DNA of 64,000 nt. Source: Nipponacmea schrenckii (Eukaryota; Mollusca; Gastropoda; Lottiidae). How positions within the stretch are numbered: the first letter of the stretch is position 1; each line of letters begins with the position of its first letter. This document shows positions 11,450 to 24,800 of this stretch, one piece after another. Location of the stretch: NCBI GenBank assembly GCA_030562195.1, contig CM060200.1:8680001-8744000 (forward strand), given 5' to 3'. The notes below the pieces were generated by a model that was not told where the DNA came from, ran no database searches, and saw only the letters and a program-made list of their open reading frames with translations. The position numbers and the translations under genes were made by a program.

Positions 11450-14093
11450 CGGAAGTTGAATTATTTTGCCATTCACTTTTTTATTACTTTGTTCTCGAGC
11501 TCTTTGTAATGGAGATCTCAAATAATGTGGCCGAAATGGTGGCGGCCCAATATGCTGAAATATCAAAATTGTTATTAAATATCCCATGTTTCTAAAAGAA
11601 ATTACTACATACGCTGCAAAGATTCTTCAAGTCATGCATCTGTAATGCGTTGTGATATTGGCCTCTATTTAATGTTCAAAGGTGTCTGAAAGGCAAAGAT
11701 CATTTCTAATAATGATATTAGATTTGAATTCAAAGGTTTGAAGGGACTTGATCACTAAAATTTTAAGTAGAACTGTTGGCTATCGTTTGACACTTCTAAT
11801 TATTCGACGTATGTCATAATAATCTTAGTTGCTGCATAACTGAAAACTTACCTTGTCAAGTGATTGAGATATTGCTTCAATAGAAGACACTTGTTTTTCA
11901 CCACAGCCAATCTTGCCATAATATTCCTCCACACTATGTTTAGTAAACCTTTCTAACTGTTTGTCCTGTATATTCTGGTCCACAGCTGGTAACAAATCTT
12001 TCATAGGGAAAAATTGTCCATCCGAATCTAAAGATTTAACGCTCTTGTAACTACCTACTCTGTTACGACTAGATGATCGACCAGCGCTTCTATTACCGAC
12101 TGTCCGAGTCACAAGATTAGATACGTTTAGATCCGGTGACGTGTTGTGAACTTTAGTAACAGAATGTGGAGTCTCCAGCTCATGGGAATCCTGAATACCC
12201 ACTCGACTCAGAACTAAACTACTCGGTCTATCACCAGAAGACAATTGAGATCTGTTTGTTTTAGGGTAGTATCGTTTGATATAGTTTGTAACAAATGCTC
12301 GAGAACTATTTATAATGTTGTGACGATACACTGATGTAGTTAGCTCACTATTCTGAGCGTATGTTACTTTCACAACTTTTTTATTGACGGAATCGTCCTG
12401 TTCGCGAAGCCAACGGAAGCTTGATGACTTTCTGTTAGTTTCAATATCGCCTTCATCGTTGCCTACATTACCGCCTACATTGTTGCTTACATTATCGCAT
12501 ACATGGTCCACTGTCTTATCTGTTAAATCCAAGAGCGGTACTGGACGATTGTCGCCAGTATGTGTTTCGTCATTGCAAGATGTCTTAGATTCATAACCAT
12601 CATCTTGGAGCTCCTCAGCCTCTTCACCTTCTTTAGAACCGTTTGATTTCACAGTATCCTGGATCACTAGCGGATTTTGAGAGTTCTCTTCAGCGGGTTG
12701 CGTTTTCATTTCTATGGCACTTATTTGTGTTTTCTTAGACGCAATGTTCGCACCAGCACTTTTGACTATACGATTGGATTTTGTTTCTATCTTTGGGGAA
12801 TTTATTTGTTTCTCCTCTGCAGAATTTCTCCGGTTACTCTCCGAAATGTTTTCCGTATTAAATTGTTTAAAATGTTGCGGATTCTTGCGAAACTTGTCTG
12901 CCAAGCTAGCATATTCAAAAGTACCAATATCATCTATTGAAGAACATTTATCTAGGGATAAATTCCGATATGAATCTATTTCTGTTGGTTTTCCTAGAAA
13001 AAAGATAATATGTAAAAAGTCAGTAAATTGTCACGTAAAAGAAAGGTTGGGCGGGGATTGTATTAGATCAGCTAAGCACTGTCAATTCTATAATATTATA
13101 TTTTTTACGTCACAAAGCCAACCACAATAGGACTTTTTATTGCGAATATGGTGTGTTTTGCAGGTGAACAGTCCACATTTCACGAAGTGCGAGTAACTCA
13201 GCATATTTATGGTTTCACCTTTGTATAAAACACCGAACAGTCCTATAAGTGATTGGTTTAAACTTGCTTGTCGATCTTCCCATGATGGAGCGTCAAGAAA
13301 GTATGTACAATAAAGCTTACAAAACTTACTTTTTACAAAACACCTATCTCTTTGCCATTGCATCCATGTTGAAATGTCTGAAAGATTACAATTTGGAGGA
13401 TTTCTTGAAAATGTCAATTGATTAATTTATAAAAATTATAACTTTAGAATGGTGTTATAATATCATGTCACATTTTGAAAAGAAATCCAATAGTGATTTA
13501 AATCCTACAATTCTACCCATTTTATCTTTGCCACAGCACACGCAGCCTCTGCCAGCTGTAAATTCTAACGCTTTTTTTCGACCTCAGTCACATGATATCC
13601 AAGGCCTATTATGTCGACCTAAACAGGGATAAGATCTCTAAGGTCACAATTCAGTTTGACTTTTTCAAAACCAAACAAAGTCACAATATTGCATATGATT
13701 TGGTTATTTATTTTATTAGAATGTGTTTTGTTTTTTTGTAACACACATCTTTGTCTGGAAACAATTTTTCCCGTGACAAATCGTGTCTCATTGTTTGACA
13801 GAAATATAATAAAATAGACCAATATTACAAGATTTTAATAGATCTCACTCAGGTCGTTGACCATTTAATAATAGTATCTGGACTTATAATAAAGAAACCG
13901 TTAAAAGTTTTTTATGGATCAGAAGCTCGACAGAAGTTTCTTTAGTTCTAAAGTCTGAATAGAGAACTCTCAACACGGTTGACACGAACTTCCTTTGTAA
14001 CAAAAACTATTGTATACGCCTAACTTACCACAGTCATCTTCAAGTTGTATTGGATCCCAACCACATATATGCACAATTTTTTCTGTCTTTTTC
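11450..14093 (-). CDS. Unrecognised Ser/Asn-rich protein, three internal exons
   Basis: I do not recognise the family. Three minus-strand exons join in phase: 14093-14029 (contains ICGWDPIQLEDDCG), 12993-11852 (about 380 codons) and 11554-11450 (contains IGPPPFRPHYLRSPLQRAR). Each is bounded by AG and GT(A/G)AG sites, and the phases carry over correctly (1 nt at the first join, 0 at the second). The large exon is hydrophilic, low-complexity and acidic/Ser/Asn-rich with many Lys and Arg, no membrane segment and no clear fold, typical of a disordered scaffold. It begins GKPTEIDSYRNLSLDKCSS and includes FEYASLADKFRKNPQHF. Neither a start codon nor a stop was found, so the gene extends both ways. 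It is convergent with the RIM gene. The exon structure is well supported; the function is unknown. Confidence 0.62.
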
Positions 14094-14605
14094 CTAACAA
14101 AAGAAATCAAGCAACTCGTACAAATGGAATACAATATGTATTTATAATATCTTTTTTTGGATAAATTAAAACAAAGTAAATTAATGATATGAATTGAAAA
14201 TAATACATTTAAAACCAATTTTTTTTTTCAGTGTCAATGCGTCCCATTCCGATGTCATTTCGTCACTTATCTAATCTGAAAACGTCAAAAGTCCCAATAC
14301 GTCATTGACCAAATGTAACTGCGTCGTGATCTAATAAAATTGACCAAATAGGGTCTGAGCCGCTTTAATTAAACAAAAAGCCAATTTTGGAGGGTATATA
14401 TAATAAGTATGCTGTATTTTTTAATGCATAAATCCAGAAAGCCTTATTCATCTTAAACATCTTATAACAAGTAGGCTATTCTGGTCATGTACTTGATCGC
14501 CGGAACATATATCTCTGTCCATTTGATACACATGTACTTGTGTATTTTTAGTATTTCAGACGAATTGTATATTGACATATTATGTATTTTCGATTTTATT
14601 TTCTT

Positions 14606-14637
<32 letters not shown>

Positions 14638-16629
14638 TTTTTCCAACGTATTGCCCCATGGGCTGAGTGTGAGACAGGACCATGTCCTTGTGTATTGGGC
14701 CTAATTCTGACCCATGTAAAATAAAGAGTTTATTATTATTATTAATAACATCATTTAATAATGATTAGCCTATACTTGTTTTCAACGAGACAAATGGCAT
14801 TCTAATTCATGTTCAAACTGCCCAACTCGTTGGAACTCATTAAATGAATGAACTTGTTGGTGCTTTCCGCGTAGTTAAGAATACAGCTACGGATTGAATT
14901 TGTATATGGCTAATGCACTCTCTATGTGTAGTATTCTATTTCAATCAGTCGATTTCTAATATAATTATATTTACCTAGGAAGTCGAGTTTATAGAAATCA
15001 ATCTAGTTATCTAGGAAATCACTTTAAACTTTATTTGTTCTCATTGACAGTACAACCAACTGTTAAACTGTTAACCCTATATCTACATGACTACCATAAT
15101 ATTACTAAGATTCATTTAGATTACTTCAAGTAGACCAAGTCGAGTAGATAACGCTTCTGTTCCGACTTTTACGAAGGGTTTGGCGGGGAGAGATAAATTA
15201 AAAACAATTCAGAATGAATATATCATGTATGTGACTAGATCAGACCTGTAACCAGCACAGCCTCGTGGGAACCCTCAGGGTGTGCAAATAATATTCCTTA
15301 GGAGGGTCTGCCACGATCCGCCCTCCACCTTCTCCTCCCTCAGCCTAGCTTCATGTCGAGATTAGTTTGTACCAGGGCTCTTCGTCCCAATCATTCATAT
15401 AATAAAATTTCGTTTTCAGTTAGGCGAGGTTCTGATTTTACCAGGTACCAAGTTAACAAGTTCATGTACATACTCTACACTCGGATTTCTCATGAGTAAA
15501 ACTTAAAAAATTGGAAATAAATTAAAGATCTGAGACGCCTAGTCGACTCCGAAACAATGTAATAGTAGAGGCGTTACTGCACATCGCCGATCTACAAAGT
15601 TATAAGGGCCAAGATAATAGAGGTTAAAATGACATGTTTTAGTCACTTTTTTAAAAAAAACAATTCCGAGTTATAGGATTCAACGACTATATTCACTAGC
15701 CTATACAAGCAAAATATCAATTTAGTTTTCAAGTTTAAAACATCTTAGGAATTACCTTGAAGTTTCCTTTTTCTCTCTTTTGCTTCCGTGAAATTGTTTT
15801 TCACCAAATTTTGTCATTTTTTTTTTTATAATGGAGAAATGTTCGCCGTGATTGATTGTTCCTTTGTTAACTATACGATTTCCATAATCCACTTTATATT
15901 AAAAATCCAATAGTATACTAGTACATATATTATACCTATTGTTGTCCCTCACTATACAGTATGTTATTGTTGAAAACTACCTTTCAACAGCGTAGAAATT
16001 ATAGCTCAAGACTACACACTTTGGGTACTAATTTTCAAATCTGAGTCCATTTCATTGCGTCGCATAGAACAAAAATTGGATCATTTCCTTCCATGTTCAA
16101 ATTTTAAAATCCAACCCAGTTTCCGTTGTATTACACACAGAGATCACCAATCTAAAACTGTTGGCTCGTAATTGTCAACAGTCCATAATGACAACTTTTG
16201 AAGAATAAGAAAGCATTGAAGTCACACTGTGGCATGTCAAGACACATAAAAAGTGGAATAGTAAGGTTGTTAAACATAATAAACGATTTGTATATATGTA
16301 TAATTTCCAGACCTAAAGATTAATGTGATTATAGATTTGTTCTGCTCTATTTAATCAACGTATGATATATTTAATATGTATTGTATAATATCAAATAGAA
16401 CTTATTTATTGTGAGATAAACAACGATTGCTGGATTAGTATACTAATCCGATGTGGGAAATTAAAGTGCAGTTTATCGGTGAACGCCCAGCCCTAAATAC
16501 ATATAACTAAATGAATAGTTCATCTAGTTGTTATCTGTATTATATAATTTCTGGTGACTTATTGCCTAACAGCACGAACGTTTAAAGGTGGGGTTTCAGA
16601 AAGAAATCGTATCAAACTAAACTAATTTA
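14094..16629. other. Non-coding stretch with retroelement tail and poly-T
   Basis: No gene recognised. 14600-14642 is a nearly pure T run interrupted by C. It is followed at 14645-14745 by an interspersed-repeat 3' tail (see separate entry). The rest is AT-rich unique-looking sequence. Upstream exons of the minus-strand unknown gene may be hidden here. Confidence 0.35.
14645..14745 (+). mobile_element. 3' tail of a non-LTR-type retroelement (LINE/SINE) with ATT microsatellite
   Basis: Carries GTGAGACAGGACCATGTCC, then CTAATTCTGACCCATGTAAA, AATAAAGAG and a terminal (TTA)n run. A diverged copy with the same order is at 52140-52225. A 3' tail ending in a simple repeat is characteristic of non-LTR elements or their SINEs. 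The body of the element is not visible. Confidence 0.5.
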
Positions 16630-18480
16630 ATGACTGCCACTTTCTTTCTTACCAGCTCTTCTTCTACCACTTTCTTTCTTACGTAATGTCCGTCTGCCAA
16701 TTTCTTTCTCTATCCTCCCCCATACCCCTCCTTTTCTTCCATACCAGATCTCCTTCTACCAATTCCTTTCTCACCTACTCTCCTCTCCTTCCTTTCCTTC
16801 TTACCATGTCTCCTTCTACCCTTCCTTTCTTAACAGCTCTTCTACCACTTTACCACTTTCTCTCTTATCAGCTCTCTTTTTATCACTTCCTTTCTTACGT
16901 AATGTTCGTCTACCACTTTCTTTCTCTACCCCCCCCCCATACCCCTCCTTTTCTTCCATACCAGATCTCCTTCTACCAATTCCTTTCTCACCTACTCTCC
17001 TCTCCTTCCTTTCCTTCTTACCATGTCTCCTTCTACCCTTCCTTTCTTAACAGCTCTTCTACCACTTTCTCTCTTATCAGCTCTCTTTTTATCACTTCCT
17101 TTCTTACGTAATGTTCGTCTGCCACTTTCTTTCTCTACCCTCCCCAATACCCCTCCTTTTCTTCCATACCAGATCTCCTTCTACCAATTTCTTTCTCACC
17201 TACTCTCCTCTCCTTCCTTTCCTTCTTACCATGTCTCCTTCTACCCTTCCTTTCTTAACAGCTCTTCTACCACTTTCTCTCTTATCAGCTCTCTTTTTAT
17301 CACTTCCTTTCTTACGTAATGTTCGTCTGCCACTTTCTTTCTCTACCCTCCCCAATACCCCTCCTTTCTTCCTTACCAGCATTCCTTCTACCAATTTCTT
17401 TCTTGCCTACTCTCCTCTCTTTCCTTTCCTTCTTACCATGTCTCCTTCTACCCTTCCTTTCTTACCAGCTCTTCTACCACTTTCTCTCTTATCAGCTCTC
17501 TTTTTATCACTTTCTTTCTTACGTAATGTCCGTCTGCCACTTTCTTTCCCTATCCCCCCCCCTCCATACCCCTCCTTTCTTCCACACCAGATCTCCTTCT
17601 ACCAATTCCTTTCTTACCTACTCTCTTCTCCTTCCTGTCCTTCTTACCATGTTTCCTTCTACCCTTCCTTTCTTACCAGCTCTTCTACCACTTTCTCTCT
17701 TATCAGCTCTCTTTTTATCACTTCCTTTCTTACGTAATGTTCGTCTGCCACTTTCTTTCTCTACCCTCCCCAATACCCCTCCTTTCTTCCTTACCAGCTC
17801 TCCTTCTACCAATTTCTTTCTTACCTACTCTCCTCTCCTTCCTTTCCTTCTTACCATGTCTCCTTCTACCCTTCCTTTCTTACCAGCTCTTCTACCACTT
17901 TCTCTCTTATCAGCTCTCTTTTTAGCACTTTCTTTCTGAGCAGCTCTCTTTCTACCAACTTTTTCCTCACCTTCTATCATTTTCTTTCTCTACTTTTTCC
18001 CCCTCCCTTTCTTCCACACCAGATCTCCTTCTACCAATTCCTTTCTCACCTACTCTCCTCTCCTTCCTTTCCTTCTTACCATGTCTCCTTCTACCCTTCC
18101 TTTCTTAACAGCTCTTCTACCACTTTCTCTCTTATCAGCTCTCTTTTTATCACTACCTTTCTTACGTAATGTTCGTCTGCCACTTTCTTTCTCTACCCTC
18201 CCCCCATACCCCTCCTTTTCTTCCATACCAGATCTCCTTCTACCAATTTCTTTCTCACCTACTCTCCTCTCCTTCCTTTCCTTCTTACCATATCTCCTTC
18301 TACCCTTCCTTTCTTAACAGCTCTTCTACCACTTTCTCTCTTATCAGCTCTCTTTTTAGCACTTTCTTTCTGAGCAGCTCTCTCTCTACCAACTTTTTCC
18401 TCACCTTCTATCATTTTATTTCTCTTCTTTTCCCCCACCCCTTCTTCTTACTTTCTCTCCTTCCACCACTTTCTTTCTCA
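16630..18480. repeat. Polypyrimidine satellite, ~208 bp higher-order unit
   Basis: Almost pure C/T on the plus strand (purine-rich on minus). Landmarks such as CTTACGTAATGTCCGTCTGCC and ACCATGTCTCCTTCTACC recur about every 208-209 bases (for example 17111, 17319 and, two units on, 17737). Within a unit there are shorter 'CTTACCAGCTCT' modules. The long open frames here, rich in Phe, Leu, Ser and Pro, are by-products of the low-complexity sequence and are not annotated as genes. Confidence 0.9.
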
Positions 18481-21410
18481 TCTTCTCTCCTTTTACCACT
18501 TTCTTACAAGCGATCCTTCTGACCCTTTCTTTCTTACAAGCTCTCATTCTTCCCCCTTCTCTTTTGTTCACGCTCCTTTCTTCTCCTACCACTTTCTTAC
18601 AAGCTCTCATTCTTCCTCTTTCTCTTTTGTTAACGCTTTTTTTCTACCACTTTATTTCTTACCAGCTCTCATTCTTCCCCTTTCTCTATTTTTCAGACTC
18701 TTCTCTTCTTCTACCACTTTCTTTCTTACAACCTCTCATTCTTCCCCTTTCTTTTTTTTTTTTTGAGCTTTTCTCTTCTTCTACCACCTTCTTTCTTGCA
18801 ACCTCTCATTCTTCCCCTTTCTCTATTTTCGAGCTTTTCTCTTCTTCTACCACTTTCTTTTTAAAAAGCTCTCACTCTTCCCCTTTCTCTATTTTTCAAG
18901 CTTTTCTCTTCTTCTACCACTTTCTTTTTAAAAAGCTCTCATTCTTCCCCTTTCTGTTTTGTTCACGCTCTTCCTTTCTTCTAGCACTTTCTTTCTTACA
19001 AGCTCTCATTCTTCCCCTTTCTCTATTTTTCAAGCTCTTCTCTTTTCTACCACTTTCTTTCTTACAAGCTCTCATTCTTCCCCTTTCTCTATTTTTCAAG
19101 CTCTTCTCTTCTTCTACCACTTTCTTTCTTACAAGCTCTCATTCTTCCCCTTTCTCTATTTTTCAAGCTCTTATCTTCTTCTACCACTTTCTTTCTTACA
19201 AGCTCTCATTCTTACCCTTTCTATTTTGTTCACACTCTTCTCTTCTTCTACCACTTTCTTTCTTACAAGCTCTCATTCTTCGACTTTCTATTTTGTTCAC
19301 GCTCTTCTCTTTTTCTAGCACTTTCTTTCTTACAAGCTCGCATTCTTCCCCTTTCTATTTGTTCACGCTCTTCGATTCTTCTAGCGCTTTCTTTCTTGCA
19401 AGCTCTCATTCTTCCCCTTTCTGTTTTGTTCACGCTCTTCCTTTCTTCTAGCACTTTCTTTCTTACAAGCTCTCATTCTTCCCCTTTCTATTTTGTTCAC
19501 GCTCTTCTCTTTTTCAAGCGCTTTCTTTCTTGCAAGCTCTCATTCTTCCCCTTTCTATTTTGTTCACGCTCTTCTCTTTTTCAAGCGCTTTCTTTCTTGC
19601 AAGCTCTCATTCTTCCCCCTTTCTTTTTTGTTCCCGCTCTTCCTTTCTTCTAGCACTTTCTTTCTTACAAGCTCTCATTATACAACTATTTGTTTTACCT
19701 TCTCACCTTCTTTCATTTTTTTTTCTTACGTTCTCCTGGTCCCACTTTTTTCTATAACTGCTTTCTATTCACTCCTTTCTTTCTCTGCCTTCTCTCCTCC
19801 CGCCCTTTTCTATCTTACAAGCTCTTCTTCAACAACTTTCTTTCTTACAAGCTCTCCTTCTAACACTTTCTTTCTTACAAGCTCTCCTTCTACTGCACTT
19901 TCTTTCTTAAAAGCTCTCCTTTCTCCTCTTTCTTTCTTACAAGCTCTCCTACCACCCTGTTCTTTCTTACAAGCTCTTCTCCTGCCCCTAATTCTTACAA
20001 GCTCTCATTATACAACTTTTTCTTAATACCTTCTCACCTTCTTTCATTTTTTCTTACCCTCTATCCCCCCCCCCCCCCACCTTTCCTTCTTACCAGGTCT
20101 CCTTCAGTCCCTGTCTTTTTTACCTGTTCTCCTCTACTTGCTCTCACTCTTCCCCTTTCTCTATTTTTCAAGCTTTTCTCTTCTTCTACCACTTTCTTTT
20201 TAAAAAGCTCTCATTCTTCCCCTTTCTGTTTTGTTCACGCTCTTCTCTTCTTATAGCACTTTCTTTCTTACAACCTCTCATTCTTCCCCTTTCTCTATTT
20301 TTCAAGCTCTTCTCTTTTCTACCACTTTCTTTCTTACAAGCTCTCATTCTTCCCCTTTCTCTATTTTTCAAGCTCTTCTCTTCTTCTACCACTTTCTTTC
20401 TTACAAGCTCTCATTCTTCCCCTTTCTCTATTTTTCAAGCTCTTATCTTCTTCTACCACTTTCTTTCTTACAAGCTCTCATTCTTCCCCTTTCTCTTTTT
20501 TCAAGTCTTCTCTTCTTCTACCACTTTCTTTCTTACAAGCTCTCATTCTTCGACTTTCTATTTTGTTCACGCTCTTCTCTTTTTCTAGCACTTTCTTTCT
20601 TACAAGCTCGCATTCTTCCCCTTTCTATTTGTTCACGCTCTTCGATTCTTCTAGCGCTTTCTTTCTTGCAAGCTCTCATTCTTCCCCTTTCTGTTTTGTT
20701 CACGCTCTTCCTTTCTTCTAGCACTTTCTTTCTTACAAGCTCTCATTCTTCCCCTTTCTATTTTGTTCACGCTCTTCTCTTTTTCAAGCGCTTTCTTTCT
20801 TGCAAGCTCTCATTCTTCCCCTTTCTATTTTGTTCACGCTCTTCTCTTTTTCAAGCGCTTTCTTTCTTGCAAGCTCTCATTCTTCCCCTTTCTGTTTTGT
20901 TCCCGCTCTTCCTTTCTTCTAGCACTTTCTTTCTTACAAGATCTCATTATACAACTATTTGTTTTACCTTCTCACCTTCTTTCACTTTTTTTTCTTACGT
21001 TCTCCTGGTCCCACTTTTTTCTATAACTGCTTTGTATTCACTCCTTTCTTTCTCTGCCTTCTCTCCTCCCGCCCTTTTCTATCTTACAAGCTCTTCTTCA
21101 ACAACTTTCTTTCTTACAAGCTCTCCTTCTAACACTTTCTTTCTTACAAGCTCTCCTTCTACTGCACTTTCTTTCTTACAAGCTCTCCTTTCTCCACTTT
21201 CTTTCTTACAAGCTCTCCTACCACCCTGTTCTTTCTTACAAGCTCTTCTCCTGCCCCTTACTTTCTTACAAGCTCTCATTATACAACTTTTTTCTTAATA
21301 CCTTCTCACCTTCTTTCACTTTTTCTTACCCTCTATCCCCCCCCCCCCCTTTCCTTCTTACCAGGTCTCCTTCCGTCCCTGTCTTTTTTAACAGTTCTCC
21401 TCTACTTTCT
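18480..21410. repeat. Polypyrimidine satellite, ~60 bp units, with a 1,272 bp tandem duplication
   Basis: Built from roughly 55-65 bp modules around TTTCTTACAAGCTCTCATTC and TTCCCCTTTCTCTATTTTTC. A block starting at 18868 recurs at 20140, exactly 1,272 bases later. The copies stay parallel through the variant modules, the GTTTTACCTTCTCACC segment and the poly-C run (about 20067 and 21330). The second copy ends near 21408. The duplication is therefore recent relative to the ~60 bp array. No coding function is supported on either strand. Confidence 0.88.
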
Positions 21411-21486
21411 TTTTTGCCTTCTCTCCTCTCACACCTTTCTTACTTGGTCTCCTTCTATCCTTTCCTTTCTTACAAGCTACAATTTA

Positions 21487-21630
21487 AAGATATTGTAAGG
21501 TGATTTTCTGAATTTGTAATGTGTTCCGGGGGCACTGTTAGCATCAATTTGCACCATTCAAGTTTTCAATCAGACGTCTGTGGTTCCCGCAATTCCACAA
21601 AACTAAGTGTTTAATGACATCATCGCATTC
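21487..21630. repeat. Foldback element family F1, left arm
   Basis: Contains GCATCAATTTGCACCATTC and CAGACGTCTGTGGTTCCCGC followed by CAATTCCACAAAACTAAGTG, the left-arm signature of the F1 family. It abuts the end of the polypyrimidine satellite and lies about 250 bases upstream of the PEX13 start codon. The right arm is missing. Confidence 0.55.
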
Positions 21631-21881
21631 ACGGGCGCTAAATGTATTGTATTGACTTCAATATCACGGAGTTCTTGAGACTGAAATTTCACTCGTAATT
21701 ACTTGTCAAAGAACAGTAGTGTGAAATTGAAGTTGGTATGATCAGGAAAAAAATGTCCGATTTGACAAATGTACCATTTTGATACATATTTCGATTAATG
21801 GGTCTTTTCCAGATTTGGCTATCTTTTCTTCTCTGGACAATCGCGACTATAGTACACAGGTCAATTTAGAAAACAACAAAT

Positions 21882-24800
21882 ATGGCTGCTCCCACAAAAC
21901 CCTGGGAGCAAGCTGGTGTTAATCGTCAAAATGATAGTATACCTCCATGTTGTCAAAGCGGTACTAACTTTATGTCAAGGTAATATTGTCTCGGGTATCT
22001 ATTAGCATGTTTTTTCTCAATCTCTCTTGCCAGGTAACTTGCTCACCCTAGTCCTGCCGTCCACTGACAGTGATTGACTGACTAGATCTAGGCCTAGATG
22101 TCTATAAATGGTTCTACGACACTCTAGATAATAATTCATGTAAAAATTGTTTGTGAAATATGATTCTAAAACCTCTGAAGTCATTGCTTATTATAATTTG
22201 CGGTAAAAATTAGTTTCGTCCCAATCTTCAATAACATTTTGTGTTCAATTATTTACAAAACTAAGTTTGCTAGAGAAGTGCCTTTATATTACTCCTTTAT
22301 AATTATATCATTAAGGTGCAGGATCTGAGTTTAGCGTCGAAAATAGAAAAATAGCCTGAAAATAGCCGCTATTGTAGCACCCAAGATGGAACCATTAGTA
22401 AATAGCTGATAGCCGCTAATCTATTTTATAAATAATATCCCCCACTATGAAATATATCTATAGATTATCCTTTATTTTATTTAATATATCCCACACTATG
22501 AAATAGATTACCCTTTATTTTATAAATAATATGCCCCACTAATAAATTCAGAAAACTTCCATGTCTATAATTGCCATTCAGCTATTCTGCTAAAATAGAC
22601 AATTAGCTATTCTAATTTGGCTATTCTGCTATTGTGCTAAAATAGCGGCTATCAGCCACCAAAGTAAATTCAGAAAACTGCCATGTCTAAAATAGTCAAT
22701 CACCTATTCTAACTAAAAGGGTTTAAAATTTTTTTGCTATTGTGCTAAAATAGCGGCTATTTGACACCAAAATAAATTCAGAAAACTCCCATGTGTAAAA
22801 TAGCCCATCAGCTATTCTAACTAGGCTATTCAGATATTCTGCTGAAATAGCCAACTGGCTATTCTAAGATAGCTATTCTATTCTGCTATTGTGCTTAAAT
22901 AGCAGCTATTAGCCACCAAAATAAATTCATAAAACTTCCATGTCTAAAATAGCCAATCAGCTATTCTGACTAGGCTATTCAGCTAAAATAGCTAACTGGC
23001 TATTCTAAGGTAGCTATTCTGCTATTGTGCTAAAATAGCAGCTATTAGCCACCAAAATAAATTCAGAAAACTTCCTTGTCTATAATTGCACTTCAGCTAT
23101 TCTAACTAGGCTATTCAGCTATTCTGCTAAAATAGCTACCCAGCTATTCTGATGTGTCTATTCAGCTATTTTGCTAAAATAGCCAATTTTCATCTGAGTT
23201 TTGCTGATTTTTTTCTAAATAGCAAATGAAAGAAACTTAATAGGAAAATAGCTTTTTCTTTTCTCAAAACCCAGATCCTGCACCTTACTCCTTTATATAG
23301 TCTAACTAAATGTAGAATTCCAAACCTTATATATATAAGTTATACAGCTTAATGTTCACAAATGCTGCTATTCAAAATAATAGTTATAGTTGGTGCAGTA
23401 TGTGATAGCTAATATTTTACTGTTTTTTTCAGCAGTCCAGCTACTTTACCTGTAATGACAGGTGGTGCAGCACAGCCTTCAATTTCAACACAACCTCCTC
23501 CCCTTCCTGTTAGACCATCAGCACAACTAAATTCCCCAATGATGAATAGATATGGTTATAATAGTGGAATGGGATCTCTTTATGGTGGTTTGGGATATAG
23601 TCAAGGATATGGTCTATATAATAATGGTTACAGTTCATATGGGAATTATGGTATGAACAGATATGGTTCTGGTGCTGAACCAATGGGAGCATTTGCTCGA
23701 CAAGCAGAAGAAAATTCGCGGCCAGCATTTGAATCAATACAAAGTATTGTCGGTGCCTTCACTTCAGTCAGTATGATGTTAGATTCCACATTTCAAGCTG
23801 TTTATAGTTCATTCCATGCTGTGATTGGTGTTGCTGATAATTTTTCCAGATTAAAGATACAGCTGATGCAGTTTGTTTCAGCTCTTGCATTTATACGGAC
23901 ATTAAAGTATATGTATCGTAGGTTGTTAGAATTGTTAGGCCTGCGAGCTCCAGGAACCGCTTCTGAGGAATGGAATAAAGCTTTCACTGCAGCAGCTCAA
24001 TCGGCTACAAATGATCCTAATGGGAAGAAATCATCCTGGCCAATACTTATGTTTTTTGGGATAATATTGGGAGGACCTTGGTTAATATGGAAGTTGATTT
24101 CATCTTTTACTCCTACAAATACAGGTAAAACCCTGGATATTCAAATAGCTAAATAGACCTTATAGAAGATTGCTGTGTCTCCATCAAAGTTATCTTATAC
24201 TGTTACCATACTACTTAGTCAAATATTTGATTGGTTCAATATTTCAATGATCTAGGACTCATGTTGCAAATCAATTGCATGAGATCAAGGATGTTAAGTA
24301 GAGTCAGCTGCAGAGAACAGTAATATATTTTTTGCATTTCAATCAGATCAATAGCCATTAAAATAATACTTTAATAATTGTAGAATTCTGAGGTTTTCAG
24401 AGCTATGTTAGTTATTTAAATGACCACTATGAACCTATTTTAGAGATACCAGCTTGGGCCAGTGGTGAAGAAGATCATTTTGTAGCTGATGTTTTATATG
24501 ATTTTACTGGTGAAACTAGAGAAGAAATAGCTATCAAGTCAGGACAAAGAATAAATATTGCACCCAAAGGTGGGTATATATAGATAGTGTTTCACTGTTT
24601 GTGACAAATTGATTTGATCTGGAACCATTTTCTCAAAAAATTTTAACTTAATATAATTGTAGTGTGCTGTCACCTGATTGGTCAATCACAGAAAATCGAT
24701 TTTATATATAGTTTTATTATCCAATCAGGGGTGTTATTACAAACTTACAAGATTTTAGTGATCAGTCTGGTAAATCACAGAAAATTGATCCAATCAGGGT

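Noticed and set aside
13088..13417. 109-codon minus-strand frame between exons of the unknown gene
   Set aside because: The flanking exons join in phase without it, it has no convincing acceptor/donor pair, and the composition is not like the neighbouring exons.
16686..21298. Long open frames (up to ~355 codons) rich in Phe, Leu, Ser and Pro, and Lys/Arg/Glu-rich frames on the other strand
   Set aside because: They follow the satellite units exactly, occur in several frames and on both strands, and have no domain. Stop codons are simply rare in pure C/T or A/G sequence.
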